The notes under the pieces: model-generated
Told to the model about the DNA's origin: nothing
Databases searched by the model: none
What the model saw: only the letters and a program-made list of their open reading frames with translations
Program-made: the position numbers and the translations under genes
Assembly (NCBI GenBank): GCA_016713365.1
Contig: JADJPG010000009.1
Coordinates: forward strand, 1-64,000
Direction of reading: 5' to 3'
Source of the DNA: Verrucomicrobiota bacterium
Lineage (GTDB): Bacteria; Verrucomicrobiota; Verrucomicrobiia; Limisphaerales; JADJPG01
DNA length: 64,000 nucleotides
Part shown: positions 50,010 to 61,200 of the stretch, piece by piece
Layout of the letters: the number at the start of each line of letters is the position of its first letter
How positions within the stretch are numbered: position 1 is the first letter of the stretch

Positions 50010-50040
50010 GAAAGTGGGAACAACACCCGTTCCCACTTTC
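50010..50040. terminator. Strong hairpin between kdsB and pyrG
   Basis: GAAAGTGGGAAC (50010-50021) and GTTCCCACTTTC (50029-50040) form a perfect 12-bp stem with a 7-nt loop, 38 bp before the pyrG ATG. No full T-run follows (TCGCTTTC), so it may act as an attenuator, a weak terminator or a stabilising element. Confidence 0.65.
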
Positions 50041-50078
50041 TCGCTTTCACACTCGAACAACCTGGGAAAGACACGACG

Positions 50079-51710
50079 ATGAACAGCACCAAACCGATGA
50101 AATACATCTTCGTCACCGGCGGCGTGGTCAGCTCGCTGGGCAAAGGCCTCACTGCCGCCGCCCTCGGCACGTTGCTGGAGAATCGCGGACTCAAGGTGAC
50201 CATCCAGAAGTTCGACCCCTACCTCAACGTCGATCCCGGCACCATGTCACCCTTCCAGCACGGCGAAGTCTACGTGCTCGATGACGGCGCGGAGACGGAT
50301 CTCGATCTCGGCCACTACGAGCGCTTCACGAGCACCAAGCTCAGCCGCATGAACAACCTGACCAGCGGGCAGGTTTACCAGACGGTGCTGAACAACGAGC
50401 GCGAGGGAAAGTATCTCGGCAAAACCGTTCAGGTGATTCCACACGTCACGGACGAGATTCAGAATCGCATTCACGCCATCGCCGATCTGACGAAGTGCGA
50501 CGTGCTGATCACCGAGATCGGCGGCACCACGGGCGACATCGAGGGGTTGCCGTTCCTCGAGGCCATCCGCGAATTCGCACTCGAAGCCGGCGTCGGCAAC
50601 GTGCTCTTCATCCACGTCACCTACGTGCCCTTCATCAAAGCCGCGGGCGAGCTGAAGACCAAGCCGACCCAGCAATCCGTCGCGAAGCTGCGCGAGATTG
50701 GTATCACGCCGCAGATTCTCTGCGCCCGCTGCGAACACCCGCTCGACAAGGAACTGCGCCAGAAGATTTCGATGTTCTGCAACGTCCCCTACGAGGCCGT
50801 CATCGAAGTGAAGGACGTGGAACATTCCATCTACGAGCTGCCGCTCATGCTCCAGCGTGAGCGTATGGACGAGCTGGTCTGCAAGTATCTCCATCTTGAC
50901 GCGCCGCAGGCCGAGATGTCGCACTGGCAGGACATCATCCGCAAGCTCATCGCTCCGCAGCACCGCGTCCGCATCGGTGTCGTCGGCAAATACATCGAGC
51001 TGCAGGACGCCTACAAATCGGTCTACGAAGCCACCATGCACGGCGGCGTGGCCAACGATTGCGGCGTGGAGATTGAGAAGATTGAGTCCGAGGAGATCGA
51101 AAAATTCGGCGCGGAGAAGATGCTGAAAGGCCTCGGCGGCGTGCTGGTACCCGGCGGATTCGGCGAACGCGGCATCGAAGGCAAGGTGCAGGCCGCGCGC
51201 TACTGCCGCGAGCACAAGCTGCCCTACCTCGGTCTTTGCCTGGGGATGCAGATCGCCTGCATCGAGTTCGCGCGGAACGTGGTGAAGCTGGAGAAAGCTC
51301 ACTCCACCGAGTTCGACCCCAATACACCGCAACCCGTCATCTGCCTGCTCGACGAGCAGCGCAAGGTCGCCAAGAAGGGCGGCACCATGCGCCTCGGCGC
51401 GCAGCCTTGCCAGCTCGTGATGGGCACCAAGGCGCAGCAGCTTTACGGCGCGTTCGTAATCAACGAACGCCATCGCCATCGCTACGAGTTCAACAACGCG
51501 TATCGCGAGAGGTTCGAAGCCGCCGGGCTGACCTTCAGCGGCACCTCGCCCGACGGGAAGCTCGTCGAGATCGTCGAGCTCAAGGATCATCCGTTCTACA
51601 TGGCCAGCCAGTTCCATCCGGAATTCCTCAGCAAGCCAAACAAGCCGCACCCGCTCTTCCGCGGATTCATCGCGGCCTGTCACAACCATATCCATCACCG
51701 GCCGCTTTAA
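50079..51710 (+). CDS. pyrG: CTP synthase
   Basis: The 543-residue protein has the amidoligase domain (KYIFVTGGVVSSLGKGLTAAALG P-loop; FDPYLNVDPGTMSPFQHGEVYVLDDGAETDLDLGHYERF) and a glutaminase domain with GGFGERGIEGKV, the nucleophile elbow LGLCLGMQIACIEFAR and the HPEF catalytic His/Glu near the C-terminus. It makes CTP from UTP, glutamine and ATP. The length is standard. GGGAAAG about 8 nt before the ATG is a fair Shine-Dalgarno. It follows kdsB, whose product consumes CTP, by 106 bp, with a strong hairpin between. Confidence 0.97.
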   Translation: MNSTKPMKYIFVTGGVVSSLGKGLTAAALGTLLENRGLKVTIQKFDPYLNVDPGTMSPFQHGEVYVLDDGAETDLDLGHYERFTSTKLSRMNNLTSGQVYQTVLNNEREGKYLGKTVQVIPHVTDEIQNRIHAIADLTKCDVLITEIGGTTGDIEGLPFLEAIREFALEAGVGNVLFIHVTYVPFIKAAGELKTKPTQQSVAKLREIGITPQILCARCEHPLDKELRQKISMFCNVPYEAVIEVKDVEHSIYELPLMLQRERMDELVCKYLHLDAPQAEMSHWQDIIRKLIAPQHRVRIGVVGKYIELQDAYKSVYEATMHGGVANDCGVEIEKIESEEIEKFGAEKMLKGLGGVLVPGGFGERGIEGKVQAARYCREHKLPYLGLCLGMQIACIEFARNVVKLEKAHSTEFDPNTPQPVICLLDEQRKVAKKGGTMRLGAQPCQLVMGTKAQQLYGAFVINERHRHRYEFNNAYRERFEAAGLTFSGTSPDGKLVEIVELKDHPFYMASQFHPEFLSKPNKPHPLFRGFIAACHNHIHHRPL

Positions 51711-51814
51711 GCGAACGCCTGCCTTCCGGAAACCGAGGTCACATCTCGGGCGACAGGTGCTGCCCATGCGTTGTCAAAAGCGGCATAGTCGCGATCGTCT
51801 TCCCGTCGGTACAG

Positions 51815-51849
51815 AAAAATTCCCTCTCCCCTTTGGCAGAGGAGAGGGA
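51815..51849 (-). terminator. Intrinsic terminator of CotH gene 1
   Basis: On the minus strand TCCCTCTCC and GGAGAGGGA (plus 51821-51829 and 51841-51849) form a 9-bp stem followed by ATTTTT. It lies between the convergent pyrG and CotH genes and shares 14 nt with the uvrA linker repeat at 11016, so it may derive from a repeat. Confidence 0.78.
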
Positions 51850-51872
51850 GTGAATTTCTGCAATGGTTTCGC

Positions 51873-54800
51873 TTACTGGCGTCGCGGAGTCGCGAGGCGG
51901 TAATAGCGATTGGTGCCGGGCGCCGGATCCGTGATGGTCGCCGTCCAGTTCACATTCTTCGGCACCACGTCTCCGAGACGGGTCCAGATGAGCGTATCCA
52001 ATCCGTCTTTGTACTCGACGGTGTAAGTGCGATTGGAGACGGCGAGGAACGAGATCGCCGCGCCACCAGTCGGCGACACGGTCTCGACCTTGAGGTAGCT
52101 GGCGGCATTGGTCGGGTTGGTGCCCGCGATGTATTCCTCCCAGTTTTTCATGCCGTCGCCATCGGTATCCGCATCGCGATCCGCGCCGGTGGCGGAACCG
52201 AAGTAGGCCGTTTCCCAGGCGTCGGGAATCGCATTGCCATTCACGTCGCCGAGAATGGTGAGAATCGCGTTGGTGCGTTGCGTGCCCGAACCGAGACCGC
52301 CACCCGCAATGTTCGTGAACTGCACCGTGTAGATGCCGACGGCGTTGGTCGACACGATGTTGGTGGTGAAGTAGTCCTGGTTCGTGTTGATGAAGCTGCC
52401 GCGGATCAGACCCTGATTCGCGCCCGTGAGGCTGAATTTGCGCCACTGGAGCCAGATGGGTTTGGTGCCGCGCACTTCCGCGCCGAGGGTGACGGGCTGC
52501 CCGACGACCGCAGTCAGATCCAACCGGGGAACCGGATTGATCAACTGCGGCGCGAGAAGGACGGTCAGGCGGGCCGTCGAGGTGACGGTGAAGCCATTCC
52601 CGTCGGTCAGCACGGCGTGATAATCACCATCGTGAACGTCAGAGATGACGTTGTTCAGGACGAGCGTGGATGTTGTCTCACCGGGGATCGGCTTTCCGTC
52701 CTTCATCCACTGATACGTCAACGGCGGATTGAGGGACGTGGCCACGACCGTGAAGGCGGCGGATCCACCTTCCGCAATGCGTTGCGCCGTGGGTTGCGAA
52801 GTAATCTTCGGCACGATCAAGACGACAAGGTTTGCCGAAGCACTGAGCGCCGCGCCGAACGGGTTCAGCGCATACGCTGAATACTGGCCTGCCTGGGAGG
52901 GCAACACGTTCGGGATGACCAGCGTGCTATTGGTTGCACCGTTCAAGACCTGACCGTTGAACATCCATTGATAACGAATCGGACCGGCTCCGATCGCACC
53001 CACAGTGAATGTGGCTGACTCGGTTCCGCTGTCGCCGACCAGCTGGTTGCTGGGCTGCGCGGAAATAACCGGCGCAGAGCCAGCGGTGTAACCAGCGCCC
53101 GGGGACGGTCCGCCTGCCGCCCAGTTCACCGCGTCGTCGCCGTAAGCCGCGACGTTCACCCGGTGCAGGGACTGGCCCAAACCATCGGCCGCCGTCGGCC
53201 ATGGAGCATCGTCAGAGTAATCAACCTCATCGACGAGCACCCACGGCACTTGGCCAGCGTTGCCGCCAGTCGTTTCCGGTGCGTCGGGCAGGTAGAGACC
53301 GATCTTCTCGCCGGAATTATTCAGGTTACCCGAGTAGGGACCAACAATGGCCACGCCGGCGCTGATGCCGTACTTCGCCCGGAAGGCAGCGAGCTGGGCG
53401 GTGTCCGTCGCCGGATTGAAGTTCACCACCAACAGGTAGGCATTCGCCGGAATGATCGTGTTGGGCGGGAATGTGAACTGCACGCCGTTATCGAGCTTCC
53501 AGCGGTTGGTGGCACGAGCAGGATCGAAGAGATTCACCGGAGCACCGGTGATGTTGCGGAGCTCGATGTACTCGTCTTCGTTGTTGTCCCAATAGGCGCC
53601 GTTGGCCGGAACGTCCTGCGGACGATACATGATTTCGCTGATCACGATCGGGCCGACCTTCGGACCGGAATTGGCCGCGCCCAGCGTTGCAGTGGCCTGG
53701 GCGACGAAGCGTTCCTCGCCGGCGCTCGTAATGTAGCGGCCAAACGTGACACCGCTCGGCGCCGCGCCGAACTCGAATCGATGCATGTAGCCGGAGAGCG
53801 CGCCGCCGCCATCGGCGGAGAACAGGTAAACTTCCTCGCCAAAGGAACTGAGCGAGAAGGCTACGTTTCCGGAAGTTCCAGCGTTGAACGCTGACTCGTC
53901 GAAGGTCACATAGCCGTTGGCCGGAATGACCGTGCCGGCGGGAATGCGGAACTTGTTCGGCCGGCGGAAGTCATCCGTTAGATACCAACCGCTGACGTCG
54001 GCAGGCGTGGCGCCAGGATTGTATAGCTCGATCGTGTCGGTCGGCGGAGCTGGATCGCTGTGCGTGAGCGCCTCGTTGATGACCACTTGCGCAATCGACG
54101 GAGCGGCGGCATCGCCCTGGCCGGGAGTGCCTCCGAGCGCGGTGCTCGGGCGCCAGCTGGAGGCGAGACCCCAGGTGTTCGCCGCGGCGCCATCATTGGC
54201 AATGACGAGCGAGAATCCGAAGCCGTCCGTCACCGGGTACCAATCGTCGTCGTAGCTGAAGTCTAGGATGGGCTCGCGCAAACGGCCCTTTAGCTCCAGG
54301 CGATTGCCATCGTTGGCCAGATTGCCCGTGAACTCGCCCACCACCGCGCCGCTGAGTCCGGCGTAGCGGGAGTTGAAAGCCGCCTGGTTGTTCACCAAGA
54401 GAATGCGTTCACCGGCTGCGACCACGCGGTTCGGGAAGATGAAGTCAATTCCACCGCTGAGCTTGTAGCCATTCACGTTGAGCGGAGTGGAGCCCACGTT
54501 GCGCAGCTCGATGTACTCGAAGTCTTCGTCCACGTTCGTGCTGCCGACGGCAGGCGGAAGCGGATGATACATGATCTCGGTGATGACGAGGCGCGGACGT
54601 TGCACCACGTAGGTGGCAATGGCCGGCGGGCTCCAGACGTTGCCAACCCGGGCGCGGGCGAATACCCGGGCGTTGTCCGCGAGGCTGACCGGCGCGTTGT
54701 AGGTGAGAGCACCCGCCGCAACCGCACCGTTGGCCTGGCTGGCGCGAGGATCGGTGCCATCCAGCGTGTAGTAGATCGTTCCCGCCGGGGCGATCATGAC

Positions 54801-57800
54801 GAGCGATGAACCGGCCGTAATGTCGCCTTCAGGCAGGCTGAGCGTAGGGCCTTTCGGGAACTGATTGTCGACCCAGACATAGCGACCGTAGGTCCACTTC
54901 TTCATCTCCGAAATGATCAGTGCATACGTCGGCTGAGTGTAATCCACATGCCATGTCGGCGGACCCTGGGGGTTCGGCCACTGGTAGGTATTCAGGTAAT
55001 TATACTTGGTGAAGTTACGTCCGGCAGCCTCGGTGAGCTCGCGGGCAATTTCATCAATGCGGTTGGTGAGGCGTTCGCCGTTAAAGACGTTCGTGCGCAG
55101 GGTGCCCCAGCGATCGATGATCTTCTGGATGAAGTCCGGATCACCGCCACTCGCCGGCAAGGCAGCCGCACCGACAAGACGGCGCAGCCAGATGTGATCC
55201 GCAGCACCAAGCTGCGTGTAATACCAGTTGTTCGTGTTGCCGCCGTCGAGGTAGTCGGCGTTACCGAAGGAGAGGTTCCAGTCCCAGATCGGCGAGTTCT
55301 TCACCTTTCCGTTCCGGTCCTTGTGGAAGAAGTTGCTGATGCGGTAACCGTCGATCTGCTTCGGGAACTCCACGATCCAGTGCGAATCGACGAAGGAATC
55401 CACGTCAATGTAATGGGAGTAGTGGTTGGTGCCCGTGCGCGTGGTCCAATCCGCCGCGTTCATCGCGTTGTTGAACGCGTTCAGATAATTCACCAGGTAG
55501 GTCAACTGGTTGCTCGCGCTCGGCGTATAGCCGGGTCCCGGCCACGTGGTGATGGCGGAGGTCAGCGAGCTGCGCATTTCCTTCGGCTTCGGCTCGTGCA
55601 GCTTGATGCTCGCGCCGCCGGCCGTCATGTTGATGTCGCCGCCGCTGTCCTTGTCTTTCTTGAACATGAAACCGCCCGTGATGGACGGCTCGTTTGTGTG
55701 GGACGGCGTCAGTTCGGCAATGTCCACGCGGTCGTTGCCGCGCTCGATCTTCTCGAGGAAAACTTCCACACCGATGTAGTCGCCGGGATAGGAGAGGCGG
55801 CCCACGCCAGTGTCTACGAACACCTCCACGAAACGGCGCCGGCAGGAGTAGTTGCCCATCTGCTCGAAGAGCTCGTAGGCGAGGTAATCGTTCATCAAGC
55901 ACTTGTCCGCATACGGATTGCGGAGTTTCCAGTCGGCTTCAGCCGGCAGGCCGAGGATTGATTCCTTCTTGTCGTTGCCCAGCGCATCTTGCAACTCGAC
56001 GTTGTACGGGCGTTTCGCAAAGCCGGCCGAGGTCTGGCCGAAGACTTCGAAATCCGCAGGCCCGATGTAGTCCGGCTTGCGACCAAATGAACTGCGGCCG
56101 CGGAAGGTGTCAAACACGGCGAACGTGCCCTTCGTGCGGGGGAAACCAGCCGCCACGCTTTCCACCATCGCGCGACCGTCGGTGCTCATGATCAGAATCG
56201 GCAGGTTGGAATTGAAATCCCGCGTCGTCGCATCGAGGAAGATGAAGTTGCGAACGAGCACCTCGCTCGGGAAAAGGCCGATTGCGTTCGGGAAGGCCCG
56301 CGCTTTGAAGGTCGTGTTGTTCTGCAACGTAATCGGACCGGCGTACGCCGTCGACGTATTGGTCGGGGCCGAGCCGTCGGTCGTACCGCACCGTGGTTCC
56401 AGATGGGACCGTGATGACGAGGCTCATCGAGGTATTGGTGTAAACACCGCTCTCGAGCGAAAGGGTGGGCGCCGGGGCAAATCCCGTTCCGCTGGTCGCG
56501 TTCTGCGCTCCGGGAGTCGGGACGATAAAATAACCAAGGATGTTCGGGTCCACGCGGTCGCGACCGAACGATACATTCGCCTGCTGCGCCGGATAGGTGG
56601 CTCCGGAGAACGAGGAGATGATGGTTGCACCCGGACCGACCAGCGCGAGAAAGCTTCCGGCGCTTTTGCTCAACTTAAAGTTCGTGTGCAACGGCGCGGC
56701 GGGACTCCGACGATCCTTCTCCGATGCCCAGATGCGGAGATACTTGTTGGCGCCGAGAATGAAATTGGGGAGCGGCCACTTCGTCAGGTTGGTTTCAGTG
56801 TCCGTCAGATACCAGCCGTTCAAACCCACATCCACGAGACCGGGATTGTAGAGCTCAATCCAGTCCGACCGCGTACCGTCCTCGTCACTGACTCCGTTTT
56901 CGTTGTCTGCCATGAACTCGGAAATGATGATCGCCTCGGCGATGGCATTGGGGTCCAGCGTATAAGACCACGCCGCGCCCGGGACGAATGCCGTGGAAAG
57001 ACCGTCGACATCGCTGATGCCCGGATTCGGTGCCCACGCCACCGCCACCGATCCAGTCGGCGGCGCCGGGAACTGGAAGGTGTATTCGCGCGGATTGTTC
57101 TGCACCACATTGGTCGCACCCACGCCATTGATCCGGAGATCGGCGGCGTCCACTCCGCTCACATTTTCACTGAACGCAATCGTGACAAAACTAAGATCCT
57201 GAACAATGCCGGACGGCGGCGGCTCCGTCACCAGCACGAACGGCGCGTCGTCCACAGTGCTCGAAAGGCGTGCGTCCGCAAAGATGTCGCTGCTGGTCGT
57301 TCCGCTGTTGAACAACTGAATCGCCAGCACATTGGTGCCGGTGTTCAGCAGGCCGGTGGAAGGAGTCAACGTCGCCTCGCCGACGGTCACTTCGTGATCG
57401 GAGGCCAGCGTGGCGATCGTCAATGGATCCGCCACGCCCGCACGGCCGACTTCCACTCCGTTGAGCCACGCCACAAAGCCGTCATCATACTGCACCTGCA
57501 AAGTCAGGCCCGTCAGTTCGGCGGCGTTGGCCACGACAAATTGCTTGCGCAGGAAGACGCTGGTATAGGCACCGGCCGCGCTGGTGGGCAGGGTTGTTTG
57601 AATCTCCGCTTCCAATCCGGTGGCGCCACCGCTCGGGTAACCAACCGGCGCGCTCGCCGTGGATCCGGCCGGAAGCCATGCGGAGTCCTCAAAGGAAAGC
57701 AACCGCCAGACGTCAGTGGGGTTGGAGGCCTCCTGGGTGCCCAGAACATATTTCCATCCGCCGGAGCGGAACGGGATGATTTCAGCAGCCTGCACGGAGA

Positions 57801-57867
57801 CCGCCGCCAAAGCAGCCACGGCGGCCGCCAGGGATATGGGACGAATGAACCTTGATAGGGTTTGCAT
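51873..57867 (-). pseudogene. Giant CotH-kinase/lamin-tail secreted protein 1, broken by a 2-nt deletion
   Basis: From MQTLSRFIRPISLAAAVAALAAVSVQAAE the chain holds a galactose-binding-like beta domain (about 30-210), an SbsA-like Ig domain (VTEPPPSGIVQDLSFVTIAF), a first lamin-tail domain (IIISEFMADNENGVSDEDG...WIELYNPG) and a chitobiase-type strand pair, where the frame breaks near 56383. Restoring AC in GGTACACGACC continues TTDGSAPTN...YAGPI and joins perfectly. A CotH kinase follows (LPILIMSTDG, DYIGVEVFLEKIE, DWNLSFGNADYLDGG), then two to three more lamin-tail domains, Ig domains, a calcium-loop segment (DADTDGDGMKNWEEYIAGTNP) and a C-terminal beta module. Full length is 1998 residues. 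CotH proteins phosphorylate or bind envelope and spore proteins; the target is unknown. Paralogue of the next gene. Confidence 0.88.
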
Positions 57868-58170
57868 GGATACAAACGTGGGGGTTGAGGTTTCGGAACT
57901 GAGAGACGGGATCGCGGAGGCGAATCCCGGGGAGCTGCCGGTTTGATTCGACGTGGCAGATTCAGTTGATTCTGCGCCATCAACCACCGCTGGCTGACGG
58001 GAACAACTCGACCCGAATCCTGAATCCATCTCGGACTGCTTCATTACACGACAAATAAAACGCAACAACACGGCTTCCGCCGCAAAGGGTGATTACAGCT
58101 TTTGTAGCACAATTGACACATTCTGGACAACACAAAGTTCTTGCCGACGACGAATTCCCAGGTTCCGCCC
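57868..58170. other. Region between the two CotH genes
   Basis: About 300 bp upstream of CotH gene 1 (minus strand). It should hold its promoter and a leader of unknown length. The bases just before the start (ACGTTTGTATCC) resemble those before CotH gene 2 (ACGCTTGTTCCC), so the 5' leader may be part of the duplicated unit. No Shine-Dalgarno and no clear promoter were seen. Confidence 0.45.
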
Positions 58171-58206
58171 AAACAAAAACCGCCGATGACGAGTCATCGG
58201 CGGTTT
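58171..58206 (-). terminator. Intrinsic terminator of CotH gene 2
   Basis: On the minus strand AAACCGCCGATGA, a 4-nt loop and TCATCGGCGGTTT (13-bp stem, plus 58177-58206) are followed by TTGTTTG. It starts 26 bp after the CotH 2 stop. Confidence 0.93.
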
Positions 58207-58231
58207 GTGCAGAGGGTTAAAGGCAGGAACG

Positions 58232-61200
58232 TTAGGGCTGCCGCGGCGTGGTCACCCGGTAAAATCGATTCGTCGTCCACCCCGGGTCTGTGATCACGTA
58301 GACCGCGTTGGTAGGACGCGCCGAAATATCCGCCAGCTTCCGCCAGCTCCCCAGATCCAGCCCGTCCGTGAACTGGATGGAGTAGGTGCGGTTGGACACC
58401 GAGGCGAACTGCAACGTCGAGTCCCCCGGCCCAATGCTCTGCTCGATCTTCAGGTAACTTTGGTTGTCCGCCGGATCCGTGCCGGCGACGTACTCGGCGC
58501 GATTGCTCATGCCGTCGAGATCCAAATCCCCTGCCGCGTCGGCAGCATTGTTCGTCGCCAGCCCCAGCGCCTGTTCCACCACGTTCGGGATGCCATCCCG
58601 GTCCGAATCCTCCAGCACCGTGATATTGAACGTGGTGGTGACACCTGGGGCCGTGTTCGCATCGTTATACACGACAATGCGCATCACGAAGTTCGAGGAC
58701 TGGATGTTGTTGGTCAGCAGCAAGAGTGACGAGGTGGTATTCAACGTCACGAAGTTGGTCTTGTAATTACCACTGTTGGTGTTGATGACCAAGGAACCGA
58801 GATTACGCCGCCAGCTATAGGCAAACGGCGCAGGATTCCCAGTCACTTCAATGCTCGCCGAGAAATCTCCGCCAGCCGTTACCGTCAAATCGGTCGGCTT
58901 CAGCACGATCGTCGGGGAAATCCACGGAACCAGCCGCGCCGGCTGCGAATACAGAGTCCCGGTACCATCGATGAGGCCGCAGCGATAATCACCTTCCTCA
59001 TTCAGCTGCACATCGGTAACCGTGTAGGACGCCGAGGTGGCGCCCGGAATGTTCACGCCGTTGAACTGCCACTGGTAGGCGATCGGCGGCTCGCTGCTCG
59101 TCGCGGCGACCGTGAACGTCACGTTTGTGCCGTTGGGCAGGTTGGCGGCCTTCGGATCCGGCTTGATGTAAACGGCGCGACTGACCGGATGCTGCGTGAT
59201 GCGCGGAATCATTCGGATGCTCAGATTCACGTTGCTGCTCAGCACATCCCCCACCGCGTTGAACACAAAGCAGGCATAGGTACCTGCCTGATTCAGATTC
59301 AAGTTGTTCAACGTGAGGATTGCCGTGGACGCTCCGGCGATCGGCTTGCCATTGAAGGTCCAGATGTAGCCGAGGCCCGAGCCGGTTGCGGTCAGACTAA
59401 ATACGGCGGACTGACCCTCAATGGCGATGTAGTTCGTCGGTTGCGTCACGATGGCGGGAGCGACACCTCCGGTGGGCAACGGTCCGCCAGGCGTGCGCGG
59501 AGACGTTCGCCAATTGGCCGGGTCATTCCCGTAGGCCGCCAGATTGATGCGACCAATCGAAGCGCCGAGGCCATCAGGCAGTCCCACCGGCCAAGGAGCG
59601 ACGTCCTGGAACTTCACCTTGTCGACCAACACTCGTCGGACTTCGCCAGCGTTCGCAGTGCCCGCAGGCTCCGGGGTCCGCGGGCGGGTCAGTTCGATGC
59701 TCGCGGTGTCATTGTCCAGCTTGCCCTTCCATGGACCGTAGATCGGGGTGCCCGGCGCCACATTGTTCGCCGCCCGGAACGCCTCCAAGGCGGCCGTGTT
59801 CGCGGGGTCGAATCCCACCACCAGCAAGTAACCTCCCGCCGGCAGTATCACGCCGCCGGGAAACTGGAACTCCACTCCGTCGCGCAATTCCCAGGTGTTG
59901 GTCGGATACGCCGGGTCAAACAAACTCACGCTCGCACCGCTGATGTTCTGCAGCTCGATGAACTCGTCCTCATCATTGTCCCAGTAAGCGCCGTTCACGA
60001 GCACGTCCGGCGGGTGATACATCACTTCACTGATCACCACCGGCCCCACGGCAGGACCGGAGTTGGCCGTGCCAAGCGTCACACTGGCTTGAGCCACCAG
60101 ATGATCGTTGCCGGTGCTGGTGACGTGCCGACCGAAGGTCACACCATTCCACGCCGCGCCGAAATCGAACCCATGCAGGTAACCAGTCAATTCACCCGCC
60201 GCATTCGCGGAGAACAAATAAACCTCATCGCCCGCCGACCCGAACGCGAAACTCGTCGGTGCGTTCGACGGCGTGTTGAACTGTGCTTCGTTGAACGTCA
60301 GATAACCGTTCGCGGGAATCACCGTTCCGGCGGGAATCCGATACTTCTTCGGCGTATCCAAATCGTCGGTGAGATACCAGTAGCTGATGTCCGCCGCCGT
60401 GCCGCCGAGGTTGCGAAGCTCCACCGTGTCCGTCGGCGGCGGAGTCGTGTTGTGGGTGAGCACTTCATTGATCACCACCTGCGGGAGAGCCGGAGCAATG
60501 TCCGCCGCACCAGGTGATCCATTCAAAGCGCCACTCGGTCGCCAGCTGGCGCCCAAGCGCCACGTATCCGCAGCGGCGGCGTCATTGATAACTACCAGCG
60601 AGAAGCCAAAACCATCCGTCACCGGATACCAGTCGTCCTCGTAAGTGAAATCGAGGATCGGTTCATGGAGACGGCCCCTCAACACAAGACGATTGGCGTC
60701 GTTGGCGAGGTTCCCGGTGTAAACTCCGGCGACCGCAGCCACCGCGCCGGGATAGCGCGCGTTAAACGCCGCCTGATTCTTCACTACGACGACGCGCTCA
60801 CCGACAGTCAACACGCGGTTCGGGAACGTGAAATCGATTCCGCCACTGATCGTGAAGCCGCCCACATTGAGCGGAGCCGAGCCGACGTTCCGCACTTCCA
60901 CAAACTCAAAATCCTCGTCGACGTTCGTGCTGCCGAGCCCGGGCGGCTGCGGGTGATACATGATCTCGGTGATCACGAGCCGCGGCGTTTCCACCACGTA
61001 GGTGCCAATCGCCGGCGGGCTCCACTTGCTCCAGAGATTGGTGTTCTCCACAAACGAACGGGCGAAGACCCGGGCGTTCGCGGTCAGCGGGATGGGGCCC
61101 GCGTATTGAACCGCACTTGCCGCCACGGCTCCGCCGGGAGCACGGGGATCGGTGCCATCCAGCGTGTAATAGATCACGCCCGCCGGCGCGGTGATGGTGA

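Noticed and set aside
50247..51767. Long minus frame opposite pyrG
   Set aside because: pyrG is complete and conserved; the opposite frame has no recognisable content.
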